From: JAAXHF01 sp965242605
GTDB taxonomy: Bacteria > Desulfobacterota > Binatia > Bin18
NCBI GenBank assembly: GCA_965242605.1
Contig: CBDESS010000003.1
Span: 310,001 to 374,000, forward strand
Reading direction: 5' to 3'
DNA: 64,000 nucleotides
Part shown: positions 15,771 through 24,782 of the stretch, piece by piece
Layout: every line of letters begins with the position of its first letter
Position numbering within the stretch: the first letter of the stretch is position 1
Program-made: the position numbers and the translations under genes
The notes under the pieces: generated by a model
Told to the model about the DNA's origin: nothing
The model's database searches: none
The model's input: only the letters and a program-made list of their open reading frames with translations

Positions 15771-17051
15771 TCAGGCTGCCGGACCGATCCGTTCTATTCC
15801 AGCCATATAGGGACGTAAGACAGCTGGAATCTCGACACTACCATCCGCCTCTTGGTAGTTCTCCAGCACGGCGATAAGTACGCGTGGCAGGGCCAGACCG
15901 GAACCGTTTAAGGTATGCAGGAATTCTGGTTTGGCCCCACGGGCTGGACGATAGCGAATCTTGGCCCGACGGGCTTGAAAATCCCGGAAGTTCGAGCACG
16001 AACTGACCTCCAGCCATTCTTGGCAGCCCGGAGCCCACATTTCCACATCGTACTTCATGGCGGCCACAAAGCTCAGATCACCGGTGCATATCTGAACTAT
16101 CCGGTGAGGGATGCCGAGCCCGCGGCAGACATCCTCGGCATTATCAAGCAGGCTGGTGAGTTCGGCGTCCGAGGTCTCGGGCTGGACAAACTTGACCATT
16201 TCGACCTTATCAAACTGATGCCCCCGCTTGATCCCACGCACATCGCGGCCGGCCGACATTTTTTCCCGCCGAAAACACGGGGTGTAAGCCACATGGTAGA
16301 TGGGCAACTGGCCGGCCTCAAACAGCTCATCACGGTACAGATTGGTCACCGGCACCTCGGCTGTAGGGATAAACCAAAAGTCTTCTTCAAGGTCTCGATA
16401 CAGGTTGTCACCGAATTTGGGCAGATTGCCGGTCCCGACCAAGCACTGCTCCTTGACCATGACCGGCGGATACACCTCGGTATAACCGTGTTCAGTGATG
16501 TGCAGGTCTAGCATCCAGCCGATCAGAGCGCGCTGAAGACGAGCGCCAAGCCCCTTGAGGACATAGAAACGGCTCCCGGAAATTTTGACCCCGCGCACAA
16601 AATCAATAATCCCGAGCTGCTCGGCCAACTCCCAGTGCGGCTTGGGCGGAAAAGCAAACTCACGTTGTTCACCAACCAGCCGCGTGACGCGATTGTCGTG
16701 CTCGTCTCTGCCGACCGGAACGTCTGGATGCGGCAAGTTCGGAATCAACAGCAAACGCCGCTGAAACTCGTCCTCAAGGCTGTTGACCGCCTTTTCGAGT
16801 CGACTGACTCGGTCGCCGACCGCCCGCATTTCTCCGATAGCCCGCTGGCGTGCCTGGGGGTCAATGATGTGACGGATCTCTTTTGAACGACTGGTGCGGT
16901 GAGTGCGCAGCGACTCGGTTTCTTGGATGGCGGCACGCCGCCTGCTGTCACACTCCAGCAGAGCATCAATATCTTCGGCCGGGAAATCAACTTTGCTGAG
17001 TTCCTGTTTGACAAACTCGGGCTGCTCACGGACGAGCTTTATATCCAGCAT
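15771..17051 (-). CDS. serS: Seryl-tRNA synthetase
   Basis: The 426-residue class II synthetase charges tRNA-Ser. An N-terminal two-helix coiled-coil arm (about residues 27-100) binds the long variable arm of the tRNA. Class II motifs are visible as the TAEVPVTNLYRDE region, the motif 2 loop CFRREKMSAGRDVRGIKRGHQFDKVEMVKF, and the C-terminal LNGSGLALPRVLIAVLENYQ of motif 3. Length matches the family. It ends 148 bases from the bc operon and starts eight bases after the yraN gene on the same strand. Confidence 0.97.
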   Translation of the reverse strand: MLDIKLVREQPEFVKQELSKVDFPAEDIDALLECDSRRRAAIQETESLRTHRTSRSKEIRHIIDPQARQRAIGEMRAVGDRVSRLEKAVNSLEDEFQRRLLLIPNLPHPDVPVGRDEHDNRVTRLVGEQREFAFPPKPHWELAEQLGIIDFVRGVKISGSRFYVLKGLGARLQRALIGWMLDLHITEHGYTEVYPPVMVKEQCLVGTGNLPKFGDNLYRDLEEDFWFIPTAEVPVTNLYRDELFEAGQLPIYHVAYTPCFRREKMSAGRDVRGIKRGHQFDKVEMVKFVQPETSDAELTSLLDNAEDVCRGLGIPHRIVQICTGDLSFVAAMKYDVEMWAPGCQEWLEVSSCSNFRDFQARRAKIRYRPARGAKPEFLHTLNGSGLALPRVLIAVLENYQEADGSVEIPAVLRPYMAGIERIGPAA

Positions 17052-17059
17052 GGGAACCC

Positions 17060-17443
17060 CTAGAGAACGGCTGGCAACTCAAAAGCGTCTTGAATATGGC
17101 TGATGCGAGCCGGCCGCCCAGCGCCATTGTGCCACTGAATGCCAATGACATCAAAACGGGCAGCCTGATCGTGCAACTGGTAGCGGCTGAGGTACGCCAG
17201 GGCAGTTTGAGCGATGTGGCGCTGCTTGCGCGGCGTCACTGTTGCCAGCGGGTCACCAAACTCGGGGCCACTCAGGCTACGGACCTCAACAAAGACCACC
17301 GTGTGCTTGTGTAGGGCCACCAAGTCGATCTCACCCAGCCGAGAGCGGTAGTTCTTGGCCACGATGACATAGCCTTTTGCCCGTAAGAACTGCTCCGCCT
17401 CCGCCTCCCCAGACTGGCCTAGGTGCCCTCGCTCGCTCGCCAC
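17060..17443 (-). CDS. yraN: YraN/UPF0102 endonuclease-fold protein
   Basis: The product shows the restriction-endonuclease-like core of this family: GEAEAEQFLRAKGYVIVAKNYRSRLGEIDLVA, then VVFVEVRS. The Asp of EIDLVA and the Glu of FVEVR correspond to the metal-binding residues. The start is uncertain. The GTG at 17443 gives about 127 residues and suits the usual N-terminus, but a TTG at 17479 adds 12 residues. Function in the family is poorly known; a role in DNA processing is suspected. It diverges from gatC. Confidence 0.85.
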   Translation of the reverse strand: MASERGHLGQSGEAEAEQFLRAKGYVIVAKNYRSRLGEIDLVALHKHTVVFVEVRSLSGPEFGDPLATVTPRKQRHIAQTALAYLSRYQLHDQAARFDVIGIQWHNGAGRPARISHIQDAFELPAVL

Positions 17444-17505
17444 AAGCGAACAGTAGCCGAGAGCCTCTAGCCGGATCAAGGCCTTTCTGTTAGGATGTTC
17501 AGACT

Positions 17506-17841
17506 ATGCGGGTGAACCGGCAAGAAGTCCAGCGGGTGGCCCTCTTGGCCCGCCTGGAACTCAGCGATGCCGAAACGGACGAGCTAGCAGCCCACTTTGA
17601 TAAAATCCTGGCCTACATGGACAAGCTGAATGAGCTTGATACGGACAGGGTTGAGCCTTTGGCCCAGGCGGTCGATATGAAGGCGGACGATCCCGACCGC
17701 TCCAGCGGAAAGAGCGGATCACCCACCTTCGCAGGCCGCCTGCGCGACGACCAGGTCGCCAGCCAAGCCGATGCCGACGCGCTGCTCCAAAACGCGCCAC
17801 AACGACAGGCCGGCTTTTTGAAAGTGCCCAAGATCATCTAA
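17506..17841 (+). CDS. gatC: Glutamyl/aspartyl-tRNA amidotransferase subunit C
   Basis: This 111-residue protein has the GatC pattern: VQRVALLARLELSDAE at the N-terminus, FDKILAYMDKLNELDTD in the middle, and a C-terminal ADALLQNAPQRQAGFLKVPKII. It is the small belt subunit that holds GatA and GatB together in the enzyme that makes Gln-tRNA or Asn-tRNA by transamidation. Its stop overlaps the gatA start by one base, which indicates translational coupling. Indirect charging of tRNA-Gln and/or tRNA-Asn is implied. Confidence 0.95.
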   Translation: MRVNRQEVQRVALLARLELSDAETDELAAHFDKILAYMDKLNELDTDRVEPLAQAVDMKADDPDRSSGKSGSPTFAGRLRDDQVASQADADALLQNAPQRQAGFLKVPKII

Positions 17842-19310
17842 TGGCCATGAACCCCTCTCGTCTGACCATACATCAGGCGCGCGTGCTATTGCACTCGCGT
17901 GAACTCAGCGCGCAAGAACTCACTCGCGCCATTCTTGAACGGATTCAGGCGACCGATGGAACACTCCACTCGTATGTCACAGTCAACGAAACACAGGCCT
18001 TAGCCCAGGCTGAGGCGGCAGACCGTAGCTTGGCCGGCACGCAGCCCCCTCCCCCGCTGTGCGGCATTCCGATTGCGATCAAAGACATTATTCTGACCAA
18101 AGGCCTGCGGTCAACGGCCGGCTCAAAAATCCTTGAGCACTTCATACCGCCCTACGACGCTAGCGTGACACGCCAACTCAAAGACGCCGGCGCGGTCATT
18201 ATTGGAAAAGTCAACTGCGATGAGTTTGGCATGGGGTCGTCAAACGAGAACTCGGCCCACGGCCCGACCAGGAATCCGTGGGATGTCTCCAGAGTACCGG
18301 GCGGTTCGTCGGGCGGTTCCGCGGCCTGTATTGCAGCCGACCAAGCCCTGGCAGCACTGGGTACCGACACCGGTGGCTCAATCCGTCTGCCAGCCTCCTT
18401 TTGCGGTGTGGTCGGCTTAAAGCCAACCTATGGCCGGGTAAGTCGCTTTGGGGTTGTTGCCTATGCGTCGTCACTCGACCAAGTTGGCCCGCTGACAAAG
18501 GATATGCGGGATTGTGCCACACTGCTTCAAGTTATTGGCGGCCATGACCCCCGAGAGTCAACCTCGGTCAACCTGCCGGTGCCGGATTATCAGGCCGCGC
18601 TAGAGCGCGGCGTACAGGGTCTCAGAGTCGGTATTCCCACAGAGTATTTTGTAGAAGGTATACAGCCCGAGGTTGAACGCGCGGTACGCCGTGCGATTGA
18701 GGAATTGGAGGCGCTTGGAGCCGAGCCAATTTCCATATCCCTGCCGCATACCGACTACGCCGTCGCCGCCTACTACATCATCGCCACGGCCGAGGCCAGC
18801 TCGAATCTAGCCCGCTACGACGGGGTGAAGTACGGCTATCGGGCAGAGCAGGCTACGAGCCTGACCGAGATGTACCACCGGACCAGAGCTCAGGGATTTG
18901 GCCCGGAGGTCAAGCGGCGGATTATGCTCGGCACCTATGCCTTGTCAGCCGGCTATTATGATGCATACTATTTGAAGGCGCAAAAAGTGCGCCAATTGAT
19001 CCGACAGGATTTTCTGGACGCGTTTGAGCATTGCGATGTCATTGCCACGCCGACCACGCCGACAACAGCGTTTCAGATCGGGGAAAAAGTGACCGATCCC
19101 TTGACCATGTATTTGTCGGATGTTTTTACGATTGCAGTCAACTTGGCCGGGCTGCCGGGGCTGTCGGTCCCGTGTGGATTTGACGCACAGGGTCTGCCGA
19201 TCAGCCTGCAACTGATTGGACAAGCGTTCAGCGAAGAGACACTGCTACGAGCGGGCTATGCCTATGAGCAGGCTACCGCGTGGCACACAACAAAACCGCC
19301 CCTCAAGTGA
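17841..19310 (+). CDS. gatA: Glutamyl/aspartyl-tRNA amidotransferase subunit A
   Basis: The 489-residue amidase-signature enzyme releases ammonia from glutamine for the transamidation. The Ser-cisSer-Lys triad is visible in CGIPIAIKDIIL (Lys), the GGSSGGSAA loop with the cis-Ser, and GTDTGGSIRLPASFCGVVGLKPTYGRVSRFG with the nucleophilic Ser. It starts on the last base of the gatC stop codon. The upstream ATG at 17841 is followed by a second ATG two codons later, so the exact first residue is uncertain. Confidence 0.97.
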   Translation: MAMNPSRLTIHQARVLLHSRELSAQELTRAILERIQATDGTLHSYVTVNETQALAQAEAADRSLAGTQPPPPLCGIPIAIKDIILTKGLRSTAGSKILEHFIPPYDASVTRQLKDAGAVIIGKVNCDEFGMGSSNENSAHGPTRNPWDVSRVPGGSSGGSAACIAADQALAALGTDTGGSIRLPASFCGVVGLKPTYGRVSRFGVVAYASSLDQVGPLTKDMRDCATLLQVIGGHDPRESTSVNLPVPDYQAALERGVQGLRVGIPTEYFVEGIQPEVERAVRRAIEELEALGAEPISISLPHTDYAVAAYYIIATAEASSNLARYDGVKYGYRAEQATSLTEMYHRTRAQGFGPEVKRRIMLGTYALSAGYYDAYYLKAQKVRQLIRQDFLDAFEHCDVIATPTTPTTAFQIGEKVTDPLTMYLSDVFTIAVNLAGLPGLSVPCGFDAQGLPISLQLIGQAFSEETLLRAGYAYEQATAWHTTKPPLK

Positions 19311-19357
19311 ACAATGATGACGAGCGCGCCAGGCAAAGAGCGGCGAAAGACCGAGCT

Positions 19358-20800
19358 ATGGAATACGAATCCGTTATTGGCCTTGAAGTCCACGCTCAAC
19401 TGTTGACCGAGTCGAAGATATTTTGTGCTTGCTCAACCCGGTTTGGTGCCAAGCCCAACCGTAACACCTGCCCGGTATGTATGGGGCTGCCCGGGGTGCT
19501 GCCGGTCCTCAACAAACGGGTGGTTGACTATGCCCTCAAGACCGCCCTGGCCACCCACTGCCGGATTGCGCACTCCAGCCACTGGGCGCGCAAGAACTAT
19601 TTTTACCCGGACCTGCCCAAGGGCTATCAGATCAGCATGTACGAGCTGCCGATCGCCGAGCACGGCTATCTTGACATACCACTCGGGGAGCAGACCAAAC
19701 GGGTACGCCTGACCCGGCTCCATATGGAGGAGGATGCCGGCAGGAATATCCACGACGTCCGGGGCAACGCCAGTCTGGTAGACCTGAACCGGACTGGCAT
19801 CCCCCTCTTAGAGATTGTCAGCGAGCCGGATATCCGCAGCCCCGAAGAGGCCGGGACGTATATGCGTACCCTACGCAGCCTGCTGCGCTACCTCGAGGTG
19901 TGCGACGGCAACATGGAAGAAGGCAGCCTGCGCTGTGACGCCAATGTGTCGATCCGACCGCGTGGCCGCGCCGAGCTTGGCACACGAACCGAAATTAAGA
20001 ATGTCAACTCATTCCGAGCGGTCGAAAAGGCCATTCAGTACGAGATTCAGCGCCAGACACAGGCTACCGGGTCGGGCGAAAAAATTGTACAGGAAACGCG
20101 GCTGTGGGACGCCGAACGTGAAATCACCCGCCCTATGCGCAGCAAGGAATTCGCTCACGACTATCGTTACTTTCCCGACCCGGACCTCCTGCCCCTGGTT
20201 GTTGACGATGGCTGGGTGGCGGATATCAGAGCCGGCCTGCCCGAGCTGCCGGCCGAGCGGCAGACCCGCTTTATCAAGGAGTACAGCTTGCCGGCCTATG
20301 ACGCTACGGTCTTAACCGCCCACAAGGAGGTTGCCGACTATTATGAACAGGCACTATGCGCCTGTCCAGTCGAGCCAAAAGCGCTGAGCAACTGGGTCAT
20401 GGACAGCGTACTGCGTGCCCTCAAAGACGACAAACTCGACAACCGGCTGCATATTCCCCGCTGGCCGTGCCCGCCGGAACATCTGGCACAGCTTGTCAAC
20501 TGTATTCACGAAGGAAAGATCAGCGGCAAAATTGCCAAAACCGTCTTTGCCGACATGACCGCAAGCGGACAGTCGCCAGAGGCGATCATTGAGGCCAAAG
20601 GACTGCTTCAGATCAGCGATGGGGCAGCCCTTGAAGCCCAGATCGACCGGGTCATGGCCGCCAATCCCGACAAAGTCGCGGCCTACCAGAGTGGCAAAGA
20701 AAAGCTGCTCGGCTTTTTTGTCGGTCAGGTCATGCGGGCCATGCAGGGAAAAGCCAACCCGCAACTTCTGAACCAACTCTTGAAGAAAAGACTCAAATAA
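19358..20800 (+). CDS. gatB: Glutamyl/aspartyl-tRNA amidotransferase subunit B
   Basis: The 480-residue kinase subunit phosphorylates the misacylated Glu or Asp before amidation. It shows MEYESVIGLEVHAQL, CPVCMGLPGVLPVLN with metal-binding Cys, HMEEDAGRNIHD, the SLRCDANVSIRP block, and a C-terminal GatB/YqeY tail (KLLGFFVGQVMRAMQGKANPQLLNQLLK). The frame is open back to 19280, overlapping gatA, but the start at 19358 matches the family N-terminus. It closes the gatCAB operon. Confidence 0.96.
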   Translation: MEYESVIGLEVHAQLLTESKIFCACSTRFGAKPNRNTCPVCMGLPGVLPVLNKRVVDYALKTALATHCRIAHSSHWARKNYFYPDLPKGYQISMYELPIAEHGYLDIPLGEQTKRVRLTRLHMEEDAGRNIHDVRGNASLVDLNRTGIPLLEIVSEPDIRSPEEAGTYMRTLRSLLRYLEVCDGNMEEGSLRCDANVSIRPRGRAELGTRTEIKNVNSFRAVEKAIQYEIQRQTQATGSGEKIVQETRLWDAEREITRPMRSKEFAHDYRYFPDPDLLPLVVDDGWVADIRAGLPELPAERQTRFIKEYSLPAYDATVLTAHKEVADYYEQALCACPVEPKALSNWVMDSVLRALKDDKLDNRLHIPRWPCPPEHLAQLVNCIHEGKISGKIAKTVFADMTASGQSPEAIIEAKGLLQISDGAALEAQIDRVMAANPDKVAAYQSGKEKLLGFFVGQVMRAMQGKANPQLLNQLLKKRLK

Positions 20801-20822
20801 ACCACCGGTAAAAGGAGGGGGA

Positions 20823-21268
20823 ATGGACTTCACCTTTACCCCCGAACAAGAAGCGTTTCGCCGTGAACTCCGCCCAGGCTTGGCCGGTTGACCTCAGATT
20901 TTTGAGAGATTGGCAGAACACCGTCTACGAAGGCGGCTGGGCCGGCATCTCCTGGCCCAAGAAGTATGGCGGCAGAGGTGCCTCGCTGCTCAAACGGATG
21001 ATCTTTGACCAGGAAATGGCCGCCCACAGCGTGCCCGGGCTGATGAATGTGCTGGGTCTGGAAAGCGTTTGCACGAACTGGTGGTGGATATCCAGAGGGG
21101 TCTACGCCCAGATATCCGACGAGGAAAACAAGGACTACTGGCAGTACGGCTTCATCCGCATCAAAAGCCAACACCATTGAGGGCGGCACATCCGAAGATT
21201 CTCCGCAATATTATTGCCGAGCCAAACGCGTGACCGAACGCGTGTTGGAGATGCCCAAGGGGCGCTAG
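20823..21268 (+). pseudogene. Acyl-CoA dehydrogenase remnant with central deletion
   Basis: A strong ribosome site (AAAGGAGGGGG) precedes MDFTFTPEQEAFRRELR, the standard acyl-CoA dehydrogenase opening, which then hits a stop. In the next frame FLRDWQNTVYEGGWAGISWPKKYGG continues the N-terminal domain to about MNVLGLE (21062). The next recognisable parts are C-terminal: LHELVVDIQ, YWQYGF, and IEGGTSE...RVLEMPKGR at the stop. About 700 bases of the middle and FAD-binding parts are gone and several frames are needed, so the gene is dead. Confidence 0.85.
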
Positions 21269-21280
21269 CCGGTGGCCAAC

Positions 21281-21496
21281 ATGGAAGAAAGTAATGAGCA
21301 AAGCGGCCTGTGGACACAGTTCAAAAAAATCTATCCGATGATCTGGCCGGTCGTGTTCGGGCTCGGCGGGATTTTGATGCTGTCAGGCGTCCACTTCCAT
21401 TTCCAGATTTTAAACCTGACCTTCACCCCTCCCGTTCTCATGTGGTTTCTCATGGCCCTTGCCCATGCCGACTGCTTCTGGAATCGACGCCACTGA
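21281..21496 (+). CDS. Small two-helix membrane protein upstream of copA
   Basis: This 71-residue protein has a charged N-terminus (MEESNEQSGLWTQFKKIY) followed by two hydrophobic stretches (MIWPVVFGLGGILMLSGVHF and PPVLMWFLMALAHADCFW). The C-terminus has His and Cys (HADCFWNRRH). I do not recognise a family. An in-frame GTG nine bases upstream is an alternative start. It ends 49 bases before the copper ATPase start and likely shares its transcript. A role in metal handling is only a guess from position. Confidence 0.55.
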   Translation: MEESNEQSGLWTQFKKIYPMIWPVVFGLGGILMLSGVHFHFQILNLTFTPPVLMWFLMALAHADCFWNRRH

Positions 21497-21545
21497 GCGG
21501 CCCGACCGTGCCAACACGAGGCCGACACATTCCACCGGAGGACAC

Positions 21546-23942
21546 ATGACACCGCAGCAGCTCACGCGCTACAACCTCGTCATTGAGGGCATGACCTGCA
21601 ACGCCTGCGCGGCGCGGCTCGAGCGCTCTCTGTCCAAGGCCGACGGGATCGCCGAGGCCGCGGTCAATCTGCCGTTAGAGCGGGCGATGGTTGACGTTGA
21701 CCCCGCGGTCGGGCTTGAGTCCGTGGTCAACATTGTGCGGCGGACCGGCTTTGATGTCGGGGTAGAGACGCGCGAGTTCACCGTTGAGGGTCTGAGCGAT
21801 GCCGCCGGTGCGCTCCAGGTCGAGAACGCCCTCCAACAGGTTCCCGGAGTAGTCAGGGCCAGCGTCAATCCAGCCAGCGAACAGGCGCAGGTCACGCTGA
21901 TGTCTCTGGCTGTCACAGACGAAGCCCTGAGCGCGACGGTAGAGGCCACCGGCTACAGTTTGGTCGCTGTTCACGACCCCAACGCCTCGCTGGAGCGCGA
22001 ACAGCGGAAAGCCGCCCACGATCGCCGGCTCATCGCCGTCGGAGCCGTTCTGACTGCCCCGTTTCTCGTCCAGATGCTGATCATGACGAGCGGCGGACCC
22101 GCCTGGCACATACACCCGCTGCTTGAAGCGGCGCTCACCACTCCGCTGCAATTCGTGGTTGGTGCGCGTTTCTACCGCGGGGCCTTCAACGCCCTGCGCG
22201 GCGGCGGGGCCAACATGGACGTGCTAGTCGCCCTGGGCACAACCGCCGCCTACTTCTACAGTTGGTATCTGCTGCTCACGCTCGGCGCAGACGCCCGGGG
22301 CCACCTGTTCTTTGAGGCATCCGCGGTCATCATCACCCTGGTGCTCGTCGGAAAATACCTGGAAACCCGCGCCAAGCGCGGCGCGGCCCAGGCCATCCGG
22401 GAGTTGCTGGCCCTGCGGCCCAGCACTGCCCTGCTCCGCCTCCCCGACGGCAGCCTGATTGAGCGACCGGTCCAGGAAGTGAAGATCGGCGATATCATAG
22501 TCTGCCGCCCCGGCCATCAGGTCGCCGCCGACGGCATCGTGGTCAGCGGCGAAGCCGAAATTGACGAAGCGCTTATCACCGGCGAGAGCGCCGCTGTCCC
22601 CAAGAAGCCGGGCGACAAGGTGACGACCGGCTCAATCAACATCAACGGGGTCATTGACATTGAGACGCAGGCGACCGGGGCCGATTCAACCCTGGCCAAG
22701 ATGATCCGGCTGATCGAGACCGCCCAGGCCAGCAAGCCCGCGGTCCAACGCCTGGTAGACCGCGTGAGCGGCGTCTTCGTGCCGTCCGTGGTCGCCATTG
22801 CCGTGGCCACCTTCATCGCTTGGCTGACGGTTGGCGCAGGCTTTGAGCAGGCGATTGTCAGCGCTGTTGCGGTGCTGGTCATCGCCTGTCCCTGCGCCCT
22901 TGGGCTGGCCACGCCGACCGCTATTATGACCGGCTCCGGGGCGGCGGCCCGATCCGGCATCCTGATCAAAGACATTACCTCGCTAGAGCAGGCCCACAGC
23001 CTGTCCCATGTCATCCTTGACAAGACCGGCACCCTGACTGAAGGCAAGCCGACCCTGGGCACAATTGATCTCCTGGCCGGACTCGGAGAGGACGAGGTCC
23101 TGCAACTCGCCGCCTCCCTGCAACAGGGCAGCGAGCACCCGATCGCCGCCGCCATTCGCGCCGCTGCCGAGGATCGGAACCTGGCCCTGCTGCCGGTCAA
23201 ACGGTTCAAGAGTTCAGTCGCCCAGGGTGTTGAGGGCGATATCAACGATGTGCATTATCTGCTCGGCAACGAGCGCATGTTCACCCTCCGCGGGCTTGAC
23301 CCACCTCCACGCGATATGCACTACGGCGGCACCGAGGTCTGGCTCGGCATCAGTCTGTCGGGTGGAGAAGCCCTGCTGGCCTGGTTTGAAATCGTTGATG
23401 CGCTGCGTCCGCAATCCGCGGCCGCGGTCCAGCGGCTCAAACAGCTCGGCGTCGTGCCGATGTTGGTGTCCGGCGATGCCATCCCGGTGGCCGAACGCAT
23501 TGCCGAGCGGCTCGGCATTGCCGAAGTCCATGGCGAGGCCCTGCCCGAAGACAAGGCCAAGATTGTGAAGGAGACCACCGAGCAAGGTTTCTCTGTCGGC
23601 ATGGTGGGTGACGGCATCAACGACGCCCCGGCCCTCGCCCAGGCTACGGTGGGCATCGCAATGGGCTCGGGAACCGATGTGGCGATGGAGACCGCGGCTA
23701 TTACCCTCATGCGGCCCGACCCCCGGCTGGTGGCTGGCGCGATTGAGGTGAGTCGCCGGACCTTCCGCAAGATCAAGCAGAACCTGTTCTGGGCCTTCAT
23801 CTACAATATCATCGGCCTGCCGCTGGCTGCGCTAGGCTATCTCAGTCCGCCACTGGCCGCCGCGGCAATGGCCTTCTCCAGCGTGAGCGTGGTGACAAAC
23901 TCGCTCATGCTGCGAAACTGGAAGCCCAGACTGGAAAACTGA
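21546..23942 (+). CDS. copA: P1B-type Cu(I)-exporting ATPase
   Basis: The 798-residue P-type ATPase has an N-terminal HMA domain with GMTCNAC (Cys17, Cys20), a second HMA-like domain whose CxxC is lost (EGLSDAAGALQ), then the P1B core: ITGESAAVPKK, IACPCALGLATPTA in TM6, DKTGTLTEG with the phosphorylated Asp, and GDGINDAPALAQA. The late helices carry YN (FIYNIIGLPLAALG) and MAFSSVSVVTNS, residues known to define Cu(I) specificity. GGAGG lies just before the chosen start. It exports copper from the cytosol; the chaperone gene follows. Confidence 0.93.
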   Translation: MTPQQLTRYNLVIEGMTCNACAARLERSLSKADGIAEAAVNLPLERAMVDVDPAVGLESVVNIVRRTGFDVGVETREFTVEGLSDAAGALQVENALQQVPGVVRASVNPASEQAQVTLMSLAVTDEALSATVEATGYSLVAVHDPNASLEREQRKAAHDRRLIAVGAVLTAPFLVQMLIMTSGGPAWHIHPLLEAALTTPLQFVVGARFYRGAFNALRGGGANMDVLVALGTTAAYFYSWYLLLTLGADARGHLFFEASAVIITLVLVGKYLETRAKRGAAQAIRELLALRPSTALLRLPDGSLIERPVQEVKIGDIIVCRPGHQVAADGIVVSGEAEIDEALITGESAAVPKKPGDKVTTGSININGVIDIETQATGADSTLAKMIRLIETAQASKPAVQRLVDRVSGVFVPSVVAIAVATFIAWLTVGAGFEQAIVSAVAVLVIACPCALGLATPTAIMTGSGAAARSGILIKDITSLEQAHSLSHVILDKTGTLTEGKPTLGTIDLLAGLGEDEVLQLAASLQQGSEHPIAAAIRAAAEDRNLALLPVKRFKSSVAQGVEGDINDVHYLLGNERMFTLRGLDPPPRDMHYGGTEVWLGISLSGGEALLAWFEIVDALRPQSAAAVQRLKQLGVVPMLVSGDAIPVAERIAERLGIAEVHGEALPEDKAKIVKETTEQGFSVGMVGDGINDAPALAQATVGIAMGSGTDVAMETAAITLMRPDPRLVAGAIEVSRRTFRKIKQNLFWAFIYNIIGLPLAALGYLSPPLAAAAMAFSSVSVVTNSLMLRNWKPRLEN

Positions 23943-23943
23943 C

Positions 23944-23971
23944 TTGCGTGTCGGAGCAACTTCGCTATACT
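23944..23971 (+). promoter_or_regulatory. Candidate promoter of the HMA chaperone gene
   Basis: TTGCGT (23944-23949) and TATACT (23966-23971) are 16 bases apart, within the 66-base gap between copA and the chaperone. A very strong AAGGAGGAATT site follows, which would allow the small protein to be made in excess over the ATPase. Confidence 0.45.
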
Positions 23972-24008
23972 CTGAGGCCGAAAATCCAAGTCGCCAAGGA
24001 GGAATTCC

Positions 24009-24275
24009 ATGAGCCAACTTGAATTCAAAGTGACCGGCATGGTGTGTGACGGATGCTCGTCTACCGTTCAGAAGGTGATCACGGGGCTGGCCGGGGTCAG
24101 CAGCGCGACCTCGGATCACGTCAGCGGAGCCACCTCGGTAGAGCACGACCCGTCAGCCTGCGCCCCAGCGGTGATCTACCAGGCCGTCAGAGATGCCGGC
24201 TTTGGCGTCTCGGTCTGCGGCAATCCGGCCTGCAAGTGCTCAAACTGCCACTGTGATCCCTGCCAGTGCAACTGA
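24009..24275 (+). CDS. HMA copper chaperone with metallothionein-like Cys tail
   Basis: The 88-residue protein begins with an HMA domain (FKVTGMVCDGCSSTVQKVI, metal ligands Cys13 and Cys16) and ends, after GVSVCGNPA, with a 19-residue tail holding seven Cys (residues 70, 75, 77, 80, 82, 85, 87) in CxC and CxxC spacing plus a His. The HMA part resembles CopZ/Atx1 chaperones that hand Cu(I) to CopA. The tail resembles metallothionein Cys clusters and could store or buffer copper. The arrangement behind copA supports a copper function. The tail role is inferred. Confidence 0.85.
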   Translation: MSQLEFKVTGMVCDGCSSTVQKVITGLAGVSSATSDHVSGATSVEHDPSACAPAVIYQAVRDAGFGVSVCGNPACKCSNCHCDPCQCN

Positions 24276-24434
24276 CCGGCTTCACTCCACCGCCTGCGCG
24301 TTCCCCTGAGCAGGAGTGTTTGACGACGAACGATTATTGACGCCGCCGCAACACAGAACTGCCAGGGGAATCACCCTGCCCTCGCGTCAAGAGCTTTCGC
24401 CGACGAGGTGAGGGTAATCAAGCGAGAGGCTCTC

Positions 24435-24704
24435 ATGGATTACAAAGTCAGCGACGTCGCTACTAAAGTCATCGCTACCGACGAAGATAGGGATATGGAA
24501 CTGGCAATCAAAGCAACCGTTGAGAACGGATCAGGCGGTGAAGATATCACTATTTGGATACAAGGTGTAGACGCAGAGGGATTTGAGGTAGAAGATACTT
24601 ACCTTGACGGGAATGTACCGCTTGGTGGAAGTCGAACGTTAACCAGAAAGATTCTCATAAAGGGGGAGTTGTATAAGCAAATTTCTCGCTGGCAAGTAAA
24701 ATAG
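24435..24704 (+). CDS. Hypothetical small beta-rich protein
   Basis: The 89-residue protein has alternating polar and hydrophobic segments (MELAIKATVENGSGGEDITIWIQGVDAEG, GSRTLTRKILIKGELYKQI), which suggests a small immunoglobulin-like sandwich such as the FxLYD fold. No signal peptide is seen. GAGAGG lies before ATG 24435, and the frame is open 27 bases further. Base composition is more AT-rich than the neighbours. Not recognised. It stands between the copper genes and the convergent DAHP synthase. Confidence 0.5.
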   Translation: MDYKVSDVATKVIATDEDRDMELAIKATVENGSGGEDITIWIQGVDAEGFEVEDTYLDGNVPLGGSRTLTRKILIKGELYKQISRWQVK

Positions 24705-24731
24705 TTCAGGGGAATTAATAAATTTTTCCCT

Positions 24732-24753
24732 ATAGGGCCGATTTTGGCCCTAT
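24732..24753. terminator. Stem-loop between convergent genes
   Basis: ATAGGGCC and GGCCCTAT form an 8-bp stem with a six-base loop in the gap between the plus-strand small protein (stop 24704) and the minus-strand DAHP synthase (stop 24783). On the minus strand it is followed by AGGGAAAAATTT rather than a clean T-run, so efficiency is uncertain. Confidence 0.4.
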
Positions 24754-24782
24754 TAGAATGGAAATCATCCCGGTCTGTCTTC

